From Sporomusa silvacetica DSM 10669 (GTDB lineage: Bacteria > Bacillota > Negativicutes > Sporomusales > Sporomusaceae), in NCBI RefSeq assembly GCF_002257705.1, contig NZ_LSLK01000092.1:1-64000 (forward strand): DNA of 64,000 nt, written 5' to 3'. The position numbers and the translations under genes were made by a program. Under the pieces are notes generated by a model. It worked only from the letters and a program-made list of their open reading frames with translations, had not been told where the DNA came from and did not search any database. Below, piece after piece: positions 26,083 through 35,029 of the stretch. The stretch's first letter is position 1; each line of letters opens with the position of its first letter.

Positions 26083-26340
26083 ATAAAAAAACTCTCATTC
26101 CCCTATAGGGACGAGAGTTTATACCCGTGGTTCCACCCTGTTTGGCTATTAGCCATCTCAGACTTTGATAACGGGGGGTATCCCCGGCTAGGCTTACTTT
26201 TGGTTCAGCGAAGCAGTTTCAAGGTGGTAATACTATTTGGTTTGCGCAAAGATGCTTACAGCCTGCGGCATCTATTCTCTGAAACGCCTTCACGATAGTA
26301 TCTTGTCCTCGGCATTACTGTTGATACAATGTTTAATTAC
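26083..26340 (-). promoter_or_regulatory. T-box leader of thrS
   Basis: Minus strand: GGGTGGAACCACGGG T-box (complement about 26124-26140) followed by the ACTCTCGTCCC / GGGAATGAGAGT terminator and T-run. The region up to 26340 holds stem I. Unlike the pheST and glyQS leaders, there is no repeat element between this terminator and the gene. Confidence 0.94.
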
Positions 26341-26345
26341 CAAAG

Positions 26346-26374
26346 ATTATATACAAATTTAATGAGAATGTCAA
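26346..26374 (-). promoter_or_regulatory. thrS promoter
   Basis: TTGACA (26369-26374), 17 bp, TATAAT (26346-26351); begins one base after the ytxC stop. Confidence 0.9.
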
Positions 26375-26375
26375 G

Positions 26376-27281
26376 TTATGACTCAGTATGATTTGATTTG
26401 CCGGCATAATCAGTTGAACACATTTCGCAACCCTTACAGACTACTACCCGGTCATCAAATACACTTTTTATTGTATCTACAAGGTCTTTGTCTCTGAGTC
26501 GATTAGTACTATGTATCATAATATTCCGTGGTGCAATAGTAATTAAAGTACTTATTAACATATCTTCATAGTTAAGGCTGTCAAAACTATCGCCAGTTCT
26601 ATTCGGCAATACCATGTCGTCCAGATATTGATTAGTAATTGCTTTGCCATGTGAATCAAAAAGCGTAAAAACATTATCCTTGATAACTACATGCGCTTCC
26701 TCTTCGCGTGGCTCTTGAACATCGACAAAATAACGTAAAAGTCGAATAAACTCCTTATATTCAAGTTCCATCATAAAGTCATCAACAACGGTATCAATAA
26801 CCTCTGCTAGCTGTAAGCGGTAATCTTTTAGTCGGAAATTCAAAAAACCATCAAGTACTAGTTCATGGTGATTCTCAAGATAATCTAAAATTCGAGTTAG
26901 TACTAACTTATAACGGGCCGAACTGCCAGCAAGCACTCTCAAAGCATTTGATTCCAATGTAGCGCGTTCGTCGTGATTAAAATAAAAATAGTTGTGGGTA
27001 ACAATTTTATTTATAAGTCGCTGTTCTTCATTAGTAATAATCCAATCTGCAAGTATCTGAGATACACTGTTTTTTAAAACTGCTTTTATCCTCTCATAAT
27101 TGCGAAAAGATAATTCGCCATCAATGATATTTATGCCCAGGAACTTGTAATTGCCTCGATCCAGTTCTTCGATAACTACCCGGAAGCCTTCTCGAGTCAG
27201 TGCTTTACAGTCATGTTCCAACTTTTCCTTGATATACCCGGTCGCTTTGTTCAGGCCGATGGAAAGCAAATTCACCACCAT
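26376..27281 (-). CDS. ytxC: Putative sporulation protein YtxC
   Basis: About 300 residues, no clear catalytic motif; alpha-helical middle (LLRYFVDVQEPREEEAH...) and a C-terminal Cys motif (VVVCKGCEMC). Matches the YtxC family, found next to thrS in spore formers; function unknown. The start is uncertain: SD AAGGGAG is 2 nt from the ATG at 27281 but 5 and 8 nt from the two GTG codons that follow, so the true start may be GTG at 27275. Confidence 0.82.
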   Translation of the reverse strand: MVVNLLSIGLNKATGYIKEKLEHDCKALTREGFRVVIEELDRGNYKFLGINIIDGELSFRNYERIKAVLKNSVSQILADWIITNEEQRLINKIVTHNYFYFNHDERATLESNALRVLAGSSARYKLVLTRILDYLENHHELVLDGFLNFRLKDYRLQLAEVIDTVVDDFMMELEYKEFIRLLRYFVDVQEPREEEAHVVIKDNVFTLFDSHGKAITNQYLDDMVLPNRTGDSFDSLNYEDMLISTLITIAPRNIMIHSTNRLRDKDLVDTIKSVFDDRVVVCKGCEMCSTDYAGKSNHTES

Positions 27282-27358
27282 CACTCCCTTCTCATATAGT
27301 ATATGTTTCACAGCTTATTTGCATACAATGACAATGAAGAGAGTGAGGTGTTTTATAA

Positions 27359-27685
27359 TTAGTTACCTATGTCAATCTGTCTTTGAATGGCCTTAAGCCA
27401 TTCATTACGGCCTTCTACAACAAATTTGAGTACTTTATCTTTGATAGTAACTACCTTAAGCACATTGGGGATAACAAAAAAAGTCTTTTCCGGCAGTATT
27501 TCTTTAATGTAAGCTAGCGGTACCTCATCCATATATTTGTTAGTAATGTTAAGGGCATAGCCAACAAATACCAAACGTTGATCTGTCAGATAAAGTGCTC
27601 CACTTAAAACTTCTCTATTACTAGCATAACTGGCGAGACATTTCTTCTTAATTAGTTCATCAGTCTCTAGCGGAAAGGTATACAT
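27359..27685 (-). CDS. Small GRAM/PH-like domain protein
   Basis: 108 residues: an all-beta core with GALYLTDQRLVFVGYA and IPLAYIKEI-like strands (EVPLAYIKEILPE), then NVLKVVTIKDKVLKFVV and a terminal helix. This is the pattern of bacterial GRAM/PH-like domains, which bind lipids or proteins at membranes. No partner domain. SD GGGGGAA upstream. Located between ytxC and prfC on the same strand; function unknown. Confidence 0.65.
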   Translation of the reverse strand: MYTFPLETDELIKKKCLASYASNREVLSGALYLTDQRLVFVGYALNITNKYMDEVPLAYIKEILPEKTFFVIPNVLKVVTIKDKVLKFVVEGRNEWLKAIQRQIDIGN

Positions 27686-27699
27686 AGCCTTATTCCCCC

Positions 27700-29304
27700 T
27701 TAGACCTGCTGTGCGTCTTCAGGCACAACCAGGAATTCTACTTCCGGATTCCGTTCTACCACCCATCTAAGCTGCCACTCATTACTGATTAAGGCAACCG
27801 GTCTGTTCTTGATGTCTTGCACCAAAAGACCACTATCCATATTTTTCATAGCCTTTACATCAAGATTTTCGCCAATAAGCCATCGGGCTATCGAATACGG
27901 CAATTTATTCATTAAAATATCTACACCATATTCGTGTTTCAGACGGTATTCAAGCACCTCAAATTGCAATGAGCCAACAACACCAACAACAAAAGATTCT
28001 ACAGGATAGTCAGGCTGATGAAAGACCTGCACAGCTCCCTCTTGTGTCAGTTGGGTCATCCCCTTAACAAATTGCTTACGTTTCATGGTATCTTTGGCTT
28101 GAATGCGAGCAAACTGTTCCGGGGGGAAAACAGGAAAGTCCTGAAATGTAAAGGCTGAACCTTCCTGACACAAGGTATCACCAATACCAAAAATTCCTGG
28201 ATCAAATAACCCAATGATATCTCCCGGATAGGCTTCATCGATAATTGTTCGTTCTTGCGCCAGAAACTGCTGTGGTTGTGCCAGCTTTATCGGCTTCTTA
28301 GACTGTACGTGATACACAGTCATACCCCGTTCAAATTTACCTGAGCATATCCGCATAAAAGCCAAGCGATCCCGGTGAGCCGGATTCATATTAGCCTGAA
28401 TTTTGAACACAAAAGCTGAAAATTTATCATTATCAGGAGTAACAAAGCCTTCGGAGGACATTCTTGGTACAGGTGGTGGTGCCATTTCTAAGAAATCCTC
28501 TAAAAACAAACGAACTCCAAAATTAGTCATCGCACTGCCAAAAAACATCGGGGTAAGTTCCCCGCTGGTTACTTTGTCAAAATCGAATTTTTCACCAGCC
28601 ACATCTAAAAGCGCAATATCATCACACAATGCCTGATGAATTTCTTCCCCAAGCAGCTCTTTAAAAGCCGGATCATCTACACTGCCCTGCGTTGACGGGA
28701 GTGCCCATTGTCCATGCTCACCGCTGCGTTCAAACAATTCTATCTTAGCTTGCTTACGTATATAAATGCCTTTATAATTACCATCAATTCCAATTGGCCA
28801 ATTCATCGGATAAGCGCGGATACCTAGAACTTTCTCTAGTTCTTCCATAAGTTCAAACGGGTTACGTCCATAGCGGTCAAGCTTATTTACGAAGGTGAAT
28901 ACTGGTATTCCCCGCTGTTTACAAACTTGAAATAATTTTTTAGTCTGGTCTTCTACACCTTTAGCCACATCAATCAGCATGACTGCGCTATCAGCAGCCA
29001 TCAAGGTGCGATACGTATCTTCACTAAAGTCTTGGTGACCAGGAGTATCTAGTATATTAACGCGATAGCCATCATAATCAAACTGCAAGACACTGGACGT
29101 CACTGAGATACCACGCTGCTTCTCAATCTCCATCCAGTCAGATACAGCGTGCTTTTGTGCTTTTCTCGCCTTGACCGAACCAGCCAGACGAATAGCTCCA
29201 CCATAGAGCAATAATTTTTCTGTTAATGTTGTTTTACCGGCATCAGGGTGGGAAATAATAGCAAAGGTACGGCGTTTACTAATTTCGGGAACAAGAGTTG
29301 ACAT
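27700..29304 (-). CDS. prfC: Peptide chain release factor 3
   Basis: 534 residues. Translational GTPase that recycles RF1/RF2 after termination. G-motifs: SHPDAGKTT, DTPGHQDF, NKLD; RF3-type EKQRGISVTSSVLQF switch I and the C-terminal RF3 domain (VEVLEYRLKHEYG-like). SD AGGAGG. Same strand as the neighbours but separated by its own upstream gap. Confidence 0.97.
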   Translation of the reverse strand: MSTLVPEISKRRTFAIISHPDAGKTTLTEKLLLYGGAIRLAGSVKARKAQKHAVSDWMEIEKQRGISVTSSVLQFDYDGYRVNILDTPGHQDFSEDTYRTLMAADSAVMLIDVAKGVEDQTKKLFQVCKQRGIPVFTFVNKLDRYGRNPFELMEELEKVLGIRAYPMNWPIGIDGNYKGIYIRKQAKIELFERSGEHGQWALPSTQGSVDDPAFKELLGEEIHQALCDDIALLDVAGEKFDFDKVTSGELTPMFFGSAMTNFGVRLFLEDFLEMAPPPVPRMSSEGFVTPDNDKFSAFVFKIQANMNPAHRDRLAFMRICSGKFERGMTVYHVQSKKPIKLAQPQQFLAQERTIIDEAYPGDIIGLFDPGIFGIGDTLCQEGSAFTFQDFPVFPPEQFARIQAKDTMKRKQFVKGMTQLTQEGAVQVFHQPDYPVESFVVGVVGSLQFEVLEYRLKHEYGVDILMNKLPYSIARWLIGENLDVKAMKNMDSGLLVQDIKNRPVALISNEWQLRWVVERNPEVEFLVVPEDAQQV

Positions 29305-29502
29305 TGTTTCCTCCTAAAGTTAATTCTATTACTTTTTATAGCATAACTGTTGTGTTAGCGGGAATAATCTTATCAAGATGATTATGGGATTACACTCTTA
29401 ATAACGTAAACAGTACAATAATTTAATATACACCATTAATTAACAGTAGTCAACGCTAGGTTACCTTCCATTAATTACTGGGCCATTGGGGACTAAAAGA
29501 GA

Positions 29503-29531
29503 TTGACATCGTATTTGCGCTACTATATAAT
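29503..29531 (+). promoter_or_regulatory. Promoter of the fMet-Thr-Met tRNA operon
   Basis: Perfect TTGACA (29503-29508), 17 bp, TATAAT (29526-29531), 25 bp before the first tRNA. Confidence 0.95.
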
Positions 29532-29556
29532 CTACTTTGTGGCAAAAAGCCAATAT

Positions 29557-29632
<76 letters not shown>

Positions 29633-29634
29633 AT

Positions 29635-29710
29635 GCTGGTGTAGCTCAGTCGGTAGAGCGTATCCTTGGTAAGGATAAGGTCACCGGTTCAATCCCGGTC
29701 ACTAGCTCCA
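29635..29710 (+). tRNA. tRNA-Thr (GGT)
   Basis: Acceptor GCTGGTG / CACTAGC, anticodon loop TTGGTAA (GGT), T-loop GGTTCAATCC, TCCA end encoded. Two bases after the initiator tRNA. Confidence 0.96.
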
Positions 29711-29726
29711 TTTTACTATTTAATAT

Positions 29727-29803
29727 GGCGGCGTAGCTCAGTTGGCTAGAGCATGCGGTTCATACCCGCAGTGTCCGGGGTTCAAATCCCTGTGCCGCCA
29801 CCA
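29727..29803 (+). tRNA. tRNA-Met, elongator (CAT)
   Basis: Acceptor GGCGGCG / TGCCGCC, anticodon loop TTCATAC (CAT), GGTTCAAATCC T-loop, CCA encoded. Closely resembles Firmicute elongator tRNA-Met; paired acceptor end rules out an initiator. Confidence 0.9.
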
Positions 29804-29808
29804 AAAAA

Positions 29809-29835
29809 AACTTGTCTATATAGGCAAGTTTTTTT
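29809..29835 (+). terminator. tRNA operon terminator
   Basis: AACTTGTCT / AGGCAAGTT stem followed by seven T. Confidence 0.93.
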
Positions 29836-29851
29836 GCATTTTAACGTTTTT

Positions 29852-29935
29852 TTATCCAGATGGAAAGGTTAACTTTCCCTGGATTGAACGACTATACCCC
29901 TAAAGGACTTAGCACAAGCCAAGTCTTATCTTATC
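29852..29935 (-). repeat. Dispersed repeat, module A copy 6
   Basis: Reverse orientation, with the GGGGTATAG variant middle (complement CTATACCCC). Begins 17 bp after the tRNA operon terminator, TCCAG end first. Confidence 0.9.
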
Positions 29936-29952
29936 CAGAAATTTTTCGTCCG

Positions 29953-30801
29953 CTACCGGGCTACACTCACTAGCTTCAATTTGAACTCAGTTTCATCTGG
30001 CTCAGCCTGCCGGATTTGGACATGCCGAAAAGAATCTGACGTTAAAACTGCCAGGATCTCTTGCCTTTTATTTTGGGGCATTTTACAGCCTATAATAACT
30101 TCTTTGATTGCAGCTGCCGGAAATTGAAAAAGATAAATTGGATAGGGCTGATTCTGTACCATTTTGCTATTATCTTGCAGGGGGCGTATAATCCGCCATT
30201 CCTGCTCATAACTCCACTGAGTACTCTTTACCAGAAAGACGTCTGTACCCGTTAGAGCTGTAACAGTGGACGCAGGGCGGTTTTCACGATATTCAACCTT
30301 ACGTAGGTAACCCAATTCATCTTCAGTTCCTTTCTTATCAAAATGAGGATGGGTTGAATCAAATCCCACTACAAATCCTTCGTGACTTGCTGCGTAATGA
30401 GCCCACATTAAAAGATTATCCGGCGTTTCCGTTAAAGAAAAAATCCCTAGCATGTCACTAAACTTATCCGGACACATTCTTCGAACCATAGGGGTAACCC
30501 ATTCTTCCATTTGGTAAAATGCTTTTTTAAAGGCTACTCCCAATTCTTCCCGGACTTTTTCATAAAACACATCAAAGGGTATTTGATCTTGTAATTGTCT
30601 CGGTTGCAGATCATAATACTCACGTAGCACTTTAGGGATAAGTTCTTCAAATTTTCTAAAGGTTGCATGCTCATTTTCAGTAATTTTGGCTATGTAAGGT
30701 TTAACTTCAAATGGATCATTAAATGCTTCAGGCTGAGTGTATCTAACCATACAATTTCTCAAAACGTCTACCCTGTCTGGAGCAAGATATTTATATAACA
30801 T
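29953..30801 (-). CDS. DUF2971 family protein
   Basis: 282 residues. Matches DUF2971: YKYLAPDRVDVLRN, FNDPFEVKP, LLMWAHYAASHEGFVVGFD, WSYEQEWRII and VIIGCKMP. The conserved acidic/aromatic residues suggest an enzyme, but no activity is established. DUF2971 genes are often accessory and sometimes sit near defence islands; here it is alone, next to tRNAs. SD AAGGAGG; the second of two adjacent ATGs (30801) has the better spacing. Confidence 0.85.
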   Translation of the reverse strand: MLYKYLAPDRVDVLRNCMVRYTQPEAFNDPFEVKPYIAKITENEHATFRKFEELIPKVLREYYDLQPRQLQDQIPFDVFYEKVREELGVAFKKAFYQMEEWVTPMVRRMCPDKFSDMLGIFSLTETPDNLLMWAHYAASHEGFVVGFDSTHPHFDKKGTEDELGYLRKVEYRENRPASTVTALTGTDVFLVKSTQWSYEQEWRIIRPLQDNSKMVQNQPYPIYLFQFPAAAIKEVIIGCKMPQNKRQEILAVLTSDSFRHVQIRQAEPDETEFKLKLVSVAR

Positions 30802-30918
30802 CATAGACCTCCTTGTAATCAAACCATACGGAAGCTAACTAATACATATATTTACATATGCGCCGAGGAATTCCTGCCGCATATGTAAATAAAAAAGCCG
30901 CACCTTCCATAAACTAAC

Positions 30919-31089
30919 CTAAAAGACACCGCGGTGAATTTTTCTTTGATTTTTCCCGGGGTTGGCTTTCTTGAATTCTTCAATCATTTGATCAATATCT
31001 TTCTTCTTTATATCCGGTTGCACAGCCACATCGCTGCTCGCAGGCGAACTCTCTGGTGTGCTTTGGGGCGTACCTGGTAAATCTTTCAT
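30919..31089 (-). CDS. Short uncharacterised hydrophilic protein
   Basis: 56 residues from the ATG at 31089, which has SD GGAGG. Pro/Ser-rich start, then a Lys-rich helix (IDQMIEEFKKANPGKNQRKIHRG). Not recognised. Longer frames to 31170 lack an SD. Its short length and lack of homology make it only moderately likely to be real. Confidence 0.45.
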   Translation of the reverse strand: MKDLPGTPQSTPESSPASSDVAVQPDIKKKDIDQMIEEFKKANPGKNQRKIHRGVF

Positions 31090-31514
31090 AATAACCTCCA
31101 TTTCGCCGCTACCGCTAGCGACACAGACGTAGGTGGGGTATTGGCTGTTTTGCATATAGCTTCCATACAACTACACAAGATTCCTTTAATTTTACGTATT
31201 TGTTTATTTCCGTGTAAAAGTACCGCCTCTCCCCTAAATAAAGCGACGGGAGTAAAAAAAGTCACACCCCGAAGGATACGGCTAAGACCGGCTGGTGTAA
31301 AGTCAGGATAAATGAGAAAAGCTGTTTAAACATCAGCGGCCAGAGCACTATAAATTATACCTAAGGAAGTATAATAAACGCCTTCTTGAAGCGCTTTTGC
31401 ACAGATAAGAAGCTATTTAATGTTACCCCTCATATCCTGAGGCACTTACACGGCAGCTATATGCACATTGTTGAAATTTGTCCTTACTTAAACACCGCAA
31501 GGGACAACACAAGG
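31090..31514. other. Intergenic region with a possible small transcript
   Basis: No protein gene seen. On the minus strand a TATAAT (about 31360) precedes about 100 nt that end in a TTACACC...GGTGTGAC hairpin and a seven-T run (about 31256-31303). This could be a small RNA, or the leader and terminator of a lost gene. No riboswitch class was recognised. The right end borders a group II intron. Confidence 0.3.
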
Positions 31515-32414
31515 GACAATTTATAGAGTAAAGAGCAGAAAATAATCCTGCCCCTCCTCATCAAACCGTACGTGAGGTTTTCCCTCATACGGCTTTTCGA
31601 CATTCTTCTTCCTTCAGCATTCGTTATCCAGCAAGTTTTAATAAACCAAGTTTGCTCGACATCTGCCGGACATCTTTGATGCCAGACAGGTGTCTTCTCT
31701 CTTGCCGTTTCTTGTTCCACCATATTGTAAATCGCAATAATATGTACCAATCTATTTTATTGAGCCATTTAATTGCTGTTTTCACGCCATAGTAGTTACG
31801 CCAGCCTCGAATCTTAGGGTTTAGTCTTTCAATTAAGGTTTTAGCGTCCAGCACCAACGTTGTTCTACTGGCAAGCACTGCCTTAACTGCCTCCCTACCT
31901 CCTTTAAAAGCCTGAATGAAGCAGGGTTCCTTCCCTCGCTATGGTTTTGTTGTCCATAGCGTTATCGGTAATATGAACCCCTCTGACTCCCTTCCTGCAG
32001 AACAGCAATTTCACCGTTTGGCTTATATGCTTTCTTCTTACGGTTTCCCGTGCAGGGGAGGGTCTCTCCAGTTCCGAACTGTACTTTCGATACATGCCGT
32101 CTCCTATACACCGGAAGGTTCTTCGACGTTGCTTTCCAAGTTCTTCACGTCTTCCCTGGCCTTCGCCCATATGCACATGGCTCGGCTCCCTCTCTGTTCC
32201 TCGTTAACCGAAGTCCTTTTTAACGATGCGGCAGAGTTCACTTTATGTTACGGCCTGTATCTTCGCTCGCCCTGCTTTCTAGACAGGTACTTTATCCTCC
32301 CGCTCAGCACCCCGCATTTCGGCGACGCACCGGAATTAGCTACCCGGCCTCTTGGTAGTTACCGGGATGGGACTTTCACCCATAAGCACAGTCCAGCTTC
32401 GCTGGACGCGCTAC
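31515..32414 (-). mobile_element. Truncated group II intron (class C-like)
   Basis: On the minus strand the 3' end has a textbook domain V (GCCGTATGAGGG AAAA CCTCACGTACGG) and a domain VI hairpin (GGGGCAGGA ... TCTGCTC) near 31520-31600. The 5' part has a GGGTGAAAGTCCCAT motif and a GTAGCGCG start 5 bp past the tRNA-Val terminator; insertion right after a terminator is typical of class C introns. About 900 nt in all, so most of the reverse transcriptase frame is missing. Boundaries are estimates. Confidence 0.8.
31624..31938 (-). pseudogene. ltrA: Group II intron reverse transcriptase/maturase, C-terminal remnant
   Basis: 105 codons open after a TAG at 31939. Contains the maturase-specific domain signature RLNPKIRGWRNYYG and a W..L..W pattern (IDWYILLRFTIWWNKKRQER), ending 20-30 nt before domain V as in complete introns. 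The fingers/palm domain with YADD is absent, so it cannot be an active reverse transcriptase. The RNA could only splice or move with help from another copy. Confidence 0.85.
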
Positions 32415-32418
32415 ATAA

Positions 32419-32447
32419 CAAAAGGCTCCCAGATTCCTGGAAGCCTT
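32419..32447 (-). terminator. tRNA-Val terminator
   Basis: AAGGCTTCCAG / CTGGGAGCCTT hairpin with TTTTG on the minus strand; marks the intron insertion point. Confidence 0.85.
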
Positions 32448-32455
32448 GAATATAC

Positions 32456-32532
32456 TGGTGGGACTATCGCGACTCGAACGCGAGACCCCTACGATGTCAA
32501 CGTAGTACTCTAACCAACTGAGCTATAGTCCC
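32456..32532 (-). tRNA. tRNA-Val (GAC)
   Basis: Acceptor GGGACTA / TAGTCCC, anticodon loop TTGACAT (GAC), GTTCGAGTC T-loop, CCA encoded. Single-gene transcript with promoter and terminator. Confidence 0.95.
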
Positions 32533-32545
32533 TAAACACATATGT

Positions 32546-32574
32546 ATTATATTACGGTTAACTACGAAAGTCAA
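32546..32574 (-). promoter_or_regulatory. tRNA-Val promoter
   Basis: TTGACT (32569-32574), 17 bp, TATAAT (32546-32551). Confidence 0.92.
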
Positions 32575-32590
32575 GTATCAAAATTATAAA

Positions 32591-33724
32591 TTAGTACAGG
32601 ATATTATTAGCAATTACCAATCGCTGTATTTGATTGGTGCCTTCATAAATTTGCATAATTTTGGCATCACGCATGTACTTTTCTGCCGGATATTCTTTGG
32701 AATATCCATAACCGCCCAGTACTTGGACAACATCAATCGTAACCTTCATGGCAGTATCAGCGGCAAAGCACTTGGCAATGGCTGATTCTTTGGAATAGGG
32801 AACTCCCTGGTCTTTCAACCAACAAGCCTTGTATACCAGTAAACGTGCAGCTTCAACTTGCATAGCCATATCGGCCAGCATAGCCTGAACAAGCTGAAAT
32901 GAAGCAATGGGCTTATCAAATTGTACACGTTCCTTTGAGTATTTAACGGCTAGTTCGAAAGCAGCTTGAGCTAACCCAACAGATACAGCACCAACAAATG
33001 GTCGGGCAGCATCTAGTGTTTTCATCGCAATTTTAAACCCTTCGCCCTCGCGGCCAATTCTGTTTGCCATAGGAATACGTACGTTTTCCAGAATCAATTC
33101 GCAAGTATTTGAAGCTCTGATGCCCATCTTTTCTTCTTCTTTACCAACAGAGAAGCCGGGTGTGTTCCTGTCAACAATAAAGGCTGTCAATCCACGGATA
33201 CCAGCAGTCTTGCGAGTATTGGCAAAAATAATATATATTTCAGCAATACCACCATTGGTAATAAAACATTTGGTGCCATTAAGTATATACTCGTTACCGT
33301 CTTTAACAGCAGTTGTTGCAACTGCTCCGGCATCTGAGCCGGCACCTGGTTCAGTTAGTGCAAAGGCAGCCAACTTGCCATCATTTATGACACTAAACAT
33401 TTTGCGTTTTTGCTCTTCGGTTCCCAAGAGGACTACTGGGTAGGAAGCTAAAGCATTCGCAGCGGTTGTTGTAGCTACACCAGCACACCCTTTACCTAAC
33501 TCTTCATAGATGAGAGCAATTGAGAGTGCATCAAGACCTGGTCCATCATATTCTTCTGGTACAGTTAAATTAAGTAAGCCCGCCTCATCAAGTTTTTTCC
33601 ATAAATCAGATGGAACTATACCTTCTTTATCCATTTCTAAAGCGTGAGGGGCAATTTCTTTCGCTACAAAATCTTTTACCATTTTTTGCATATCCAATTG
33701 ATCGGGAGTAAAGTTAAAATCCAT
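32591..33724 (-). CDS. Acyl-CoA dehydrogenase
   Basis: 377 residues. FAD-dependent alpha,beta-desaturation of acyl-CoA (butyryl-CoA or short-chain type likely). Motifs: FALTEPGAGSDAGA (substrate/FAD loop), CFITNGG, and the C-terminal VLGGYGYSKEYPAEKYMRDAKI with YEGTNQIQRLVIA; the catalytic Glu is expected in YEG. No EtfAB genes beside it, so the electron acceptor is encoded elsewhere. SD AGGAGG. Single gene. Confidence 0.95.
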   Translation of the reverse strand: MDFNFTPDQLDMQKMVKDFVAKEIAPHALEMDKEGIVPSDLWKKLDEAGLLNLTVPEEYDGPGLDALSIALIYEELGKGCAGVATTTAANALASYPVVLLGTEEQKRKMFSVINDGKLAAFALTEPGAGSDAGAVATTAVKDGNEYILNGTKCFITNGGIAEIYIIFANTRKTAGIRGLTAFIVDRNTPGFSVGKEEEKMGIRASNTCELILENVRIPMANRIGREGEGFKIAMKTLDAARPFVGAVSVGLAQAAFELAVKYSKERVQFDKPIASFQLVQAMLADMAMQVEAARLLVYKACWLKDQGVPYSKESAIAKCFAADTAMKVTIDVVQVLGGYGYSKEYPAEKYMRDAKIMQIYEGTNQIQRLVIANNILY

Positions 33725-33828
33725 GCCTTGCCTCCTTGTGTTAGTACATTACCAAAAAATCCTAATGATAAGTATACCGCATAATTTTTTTTTTGTTAAC
33801 ACCTTAATTAAGAAAAAGATAAAAAAAA

Positions 33829-34281
33829 CTATTTTAATAACAATCTAGCACCAACTGCGAGTAATCCCAAGCCAATTAGCTGCTTGGGACTGCAAGCCAT
33901 ACGTTCAAGACCAAATCCCCCCAAGTAGTCAATTATGACTGCTGTTAATACTTGTCCAACAATAATGGCCGTAGTGGCATTGGCAACCCCAACACTGGGA
34001 ATGCTGGCGGCTACCAGATAGATTATGGCAACACCAAGAATACCTCCTAACCAGGAATACCAAGGTGCCTCCTGCCATGCATACAGATTACCTTTGCCCA
34101 TATTACCGATAAACAGTAGCATCATGACTAAAATAGTTCCTGTAAGTTGAACGACAAAGGTAGCCTCTAGCAGTCCAATAACTTTACTCAAACCAGTATT
34201 AATCGATCCTTGTACTGCCATTAACACTCCAGAAACAAAAGCCAACACTAAAGGCAGCATTTCATTTGAGATAAAATTCAA
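33829..34281 (-). CDS. DMT-superfamily membrane protein (DUF606/YdcZ type)
   Basis: 150 residues, five membrane segments spread over the whole length, with LMAVQGSINTGLSK near the N-terminus and VGVANATTAIIVGQVLTAVIIDYLGG. This half-size form is typical of the DUF606 family, which probably works as a dimer; transported substrate unknown. The TTG at 34281 has a poor SD; the ATG at 34260 is an alternative. Confidence 0.82.
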   Translation of the reverse strand: MNFISNEMLPLVLAFVSGVLMAVQGSINTGLSKVIGLLEATFVVQLTGTILVMMLLFIGNMGKGNLYAWQEAPWYSWLGGILGVAIIYLVAASIPSVGVANATTAIIVGQVLTAVIIDYLGGFGLERMACSPKQLIGLGLLAVGARLLLK

Positions 34282-34383
34282 TCCTAACCAACCCCCAAGA
34301 AATACTCAAATTCTATCAGTAGTATAGTACTTGGAGCTTCTTAATATTCTTGGGGGATAATAACAACAGTTACTAGCAGTAAA

Positions 34384-34412
34384 TAAAAATAGCAGGTCGA
34401 AACCTGCTATTT
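34384..34412 (-). terminator. Terminator after the 3D-domain gene
   Basis: AATAGCAGGT / ACCTGCTATT stem followed by TTTATTT on the minus strand; overlaps the stop codon. Confidence 0.88.
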
Positions 34413-35010
34413 ATCCGTCAACTACATACACAGTTACTCTTTGCACGCCAAAATTCAATGCCTCACGGCGATTATCAAATGCTAAATCAATACGCTGGCC
34501 TTTTATTGCACCACCAATATCATCAGCTATTGCATAACCATATCCTGGGATATATAGCCGGGTTCCTAAAGGAATAACTGCTGGATCGACAGCAACCAAA
34601 CCTTTACGCAAAAGGTTTCCGCCATAGGTATAGCTACCATTACCCGGGTCATACGCAGAGTAGGCCGATGCTTTCATACTAAAGGCACGGCTATACCTGC
34701 TTGGCGCCCCTGCCAGCCGTCCCAAATAGGCAAAGGTTTCTTTATCAACAATACCATTTTCGTTAAGAGAAGAACTGCGTTGAAATTCTTTTACAGCCTT
34801 AGCAGTAATCGGACCAAATATACCGTCAATGTCTCCTGCATAAAAACCACTGTCAGCCAAATATTTTTGCACAATCCGCACATCATCGCCACGTGCCCCG
34901 AGCGTTATAGTGGGTTGCTCCTGTGGTCCCGCAGCCATGCTTACCGAGGGAATACTAACGGCTATCAGCAAAGAAAGTCCAAAAAAGACCTTTAAAATCT
35001 TTTTCCCCAA
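34411..35010 (-). CDS. Secreted peptidoglycan-binding and 3D-domain protein
   Basis: 199 residues: signal peptide (1-26), a peptidoglycan-binding domain (about 35-95, VQKYLADSGFYAGDIDGIFGPITAKAVKEFQ) and a 3D domain (about 108-199) with its three conserved Asp in VDPAVIPLG, ADDIGGAIKG and IDLAF. 3D domains fold like lytic transglycosylases (Rpf/YabE). TTG start, SD GAGAGGTG. Lies under a c-di-AMP riboswitch, a known class linked to cell-wall hydrolases. Confidence 0.93.
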   Translation of the reverse strand: MGKKILKVFFGLSLLIAVSIPSVSMAAGPQEQPTITLGARGDDVRIVQKYLADSGFYAGDIDGIFGPITAKAVKEFQRSSSLNENGIVDKETFAYLGRLAGAPSRYSRAFSMKASAYSAYDPGNGSYTYGGNLLRKGLVAVDPAVIPLGTRLYIPGYGYAIADDIGGAIKGQRIDLAFDNRREALNFGVQRVTVYVVDG

Positions 35011-35029
35011 TCGATCACCTCTCTTTTCA

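Noticed and set aside
31256..31360. Known riboswitch or 6S RNA
   Set aside because: No class-specific core (TPP, SAM, cobalamin, preQ1, c-di-GMP, fluoride) or 6S-type central bubble was recognised.
31904..32176. 90-codon minus-strand frame (GKQRRRTFRCIGDGMYRKY...)
   Set aside because: Covers the structured intron RNA upstream of the maturase remnant and has no SD; judged to be intron RNA, not protein.
31916..32449. 177-codon plus-strand frame beside tRNA-Val
   Set aside because: It is antisense to the group II intron RNA domains and runs into the tRNA terminator; such frames are common false genes over introns.
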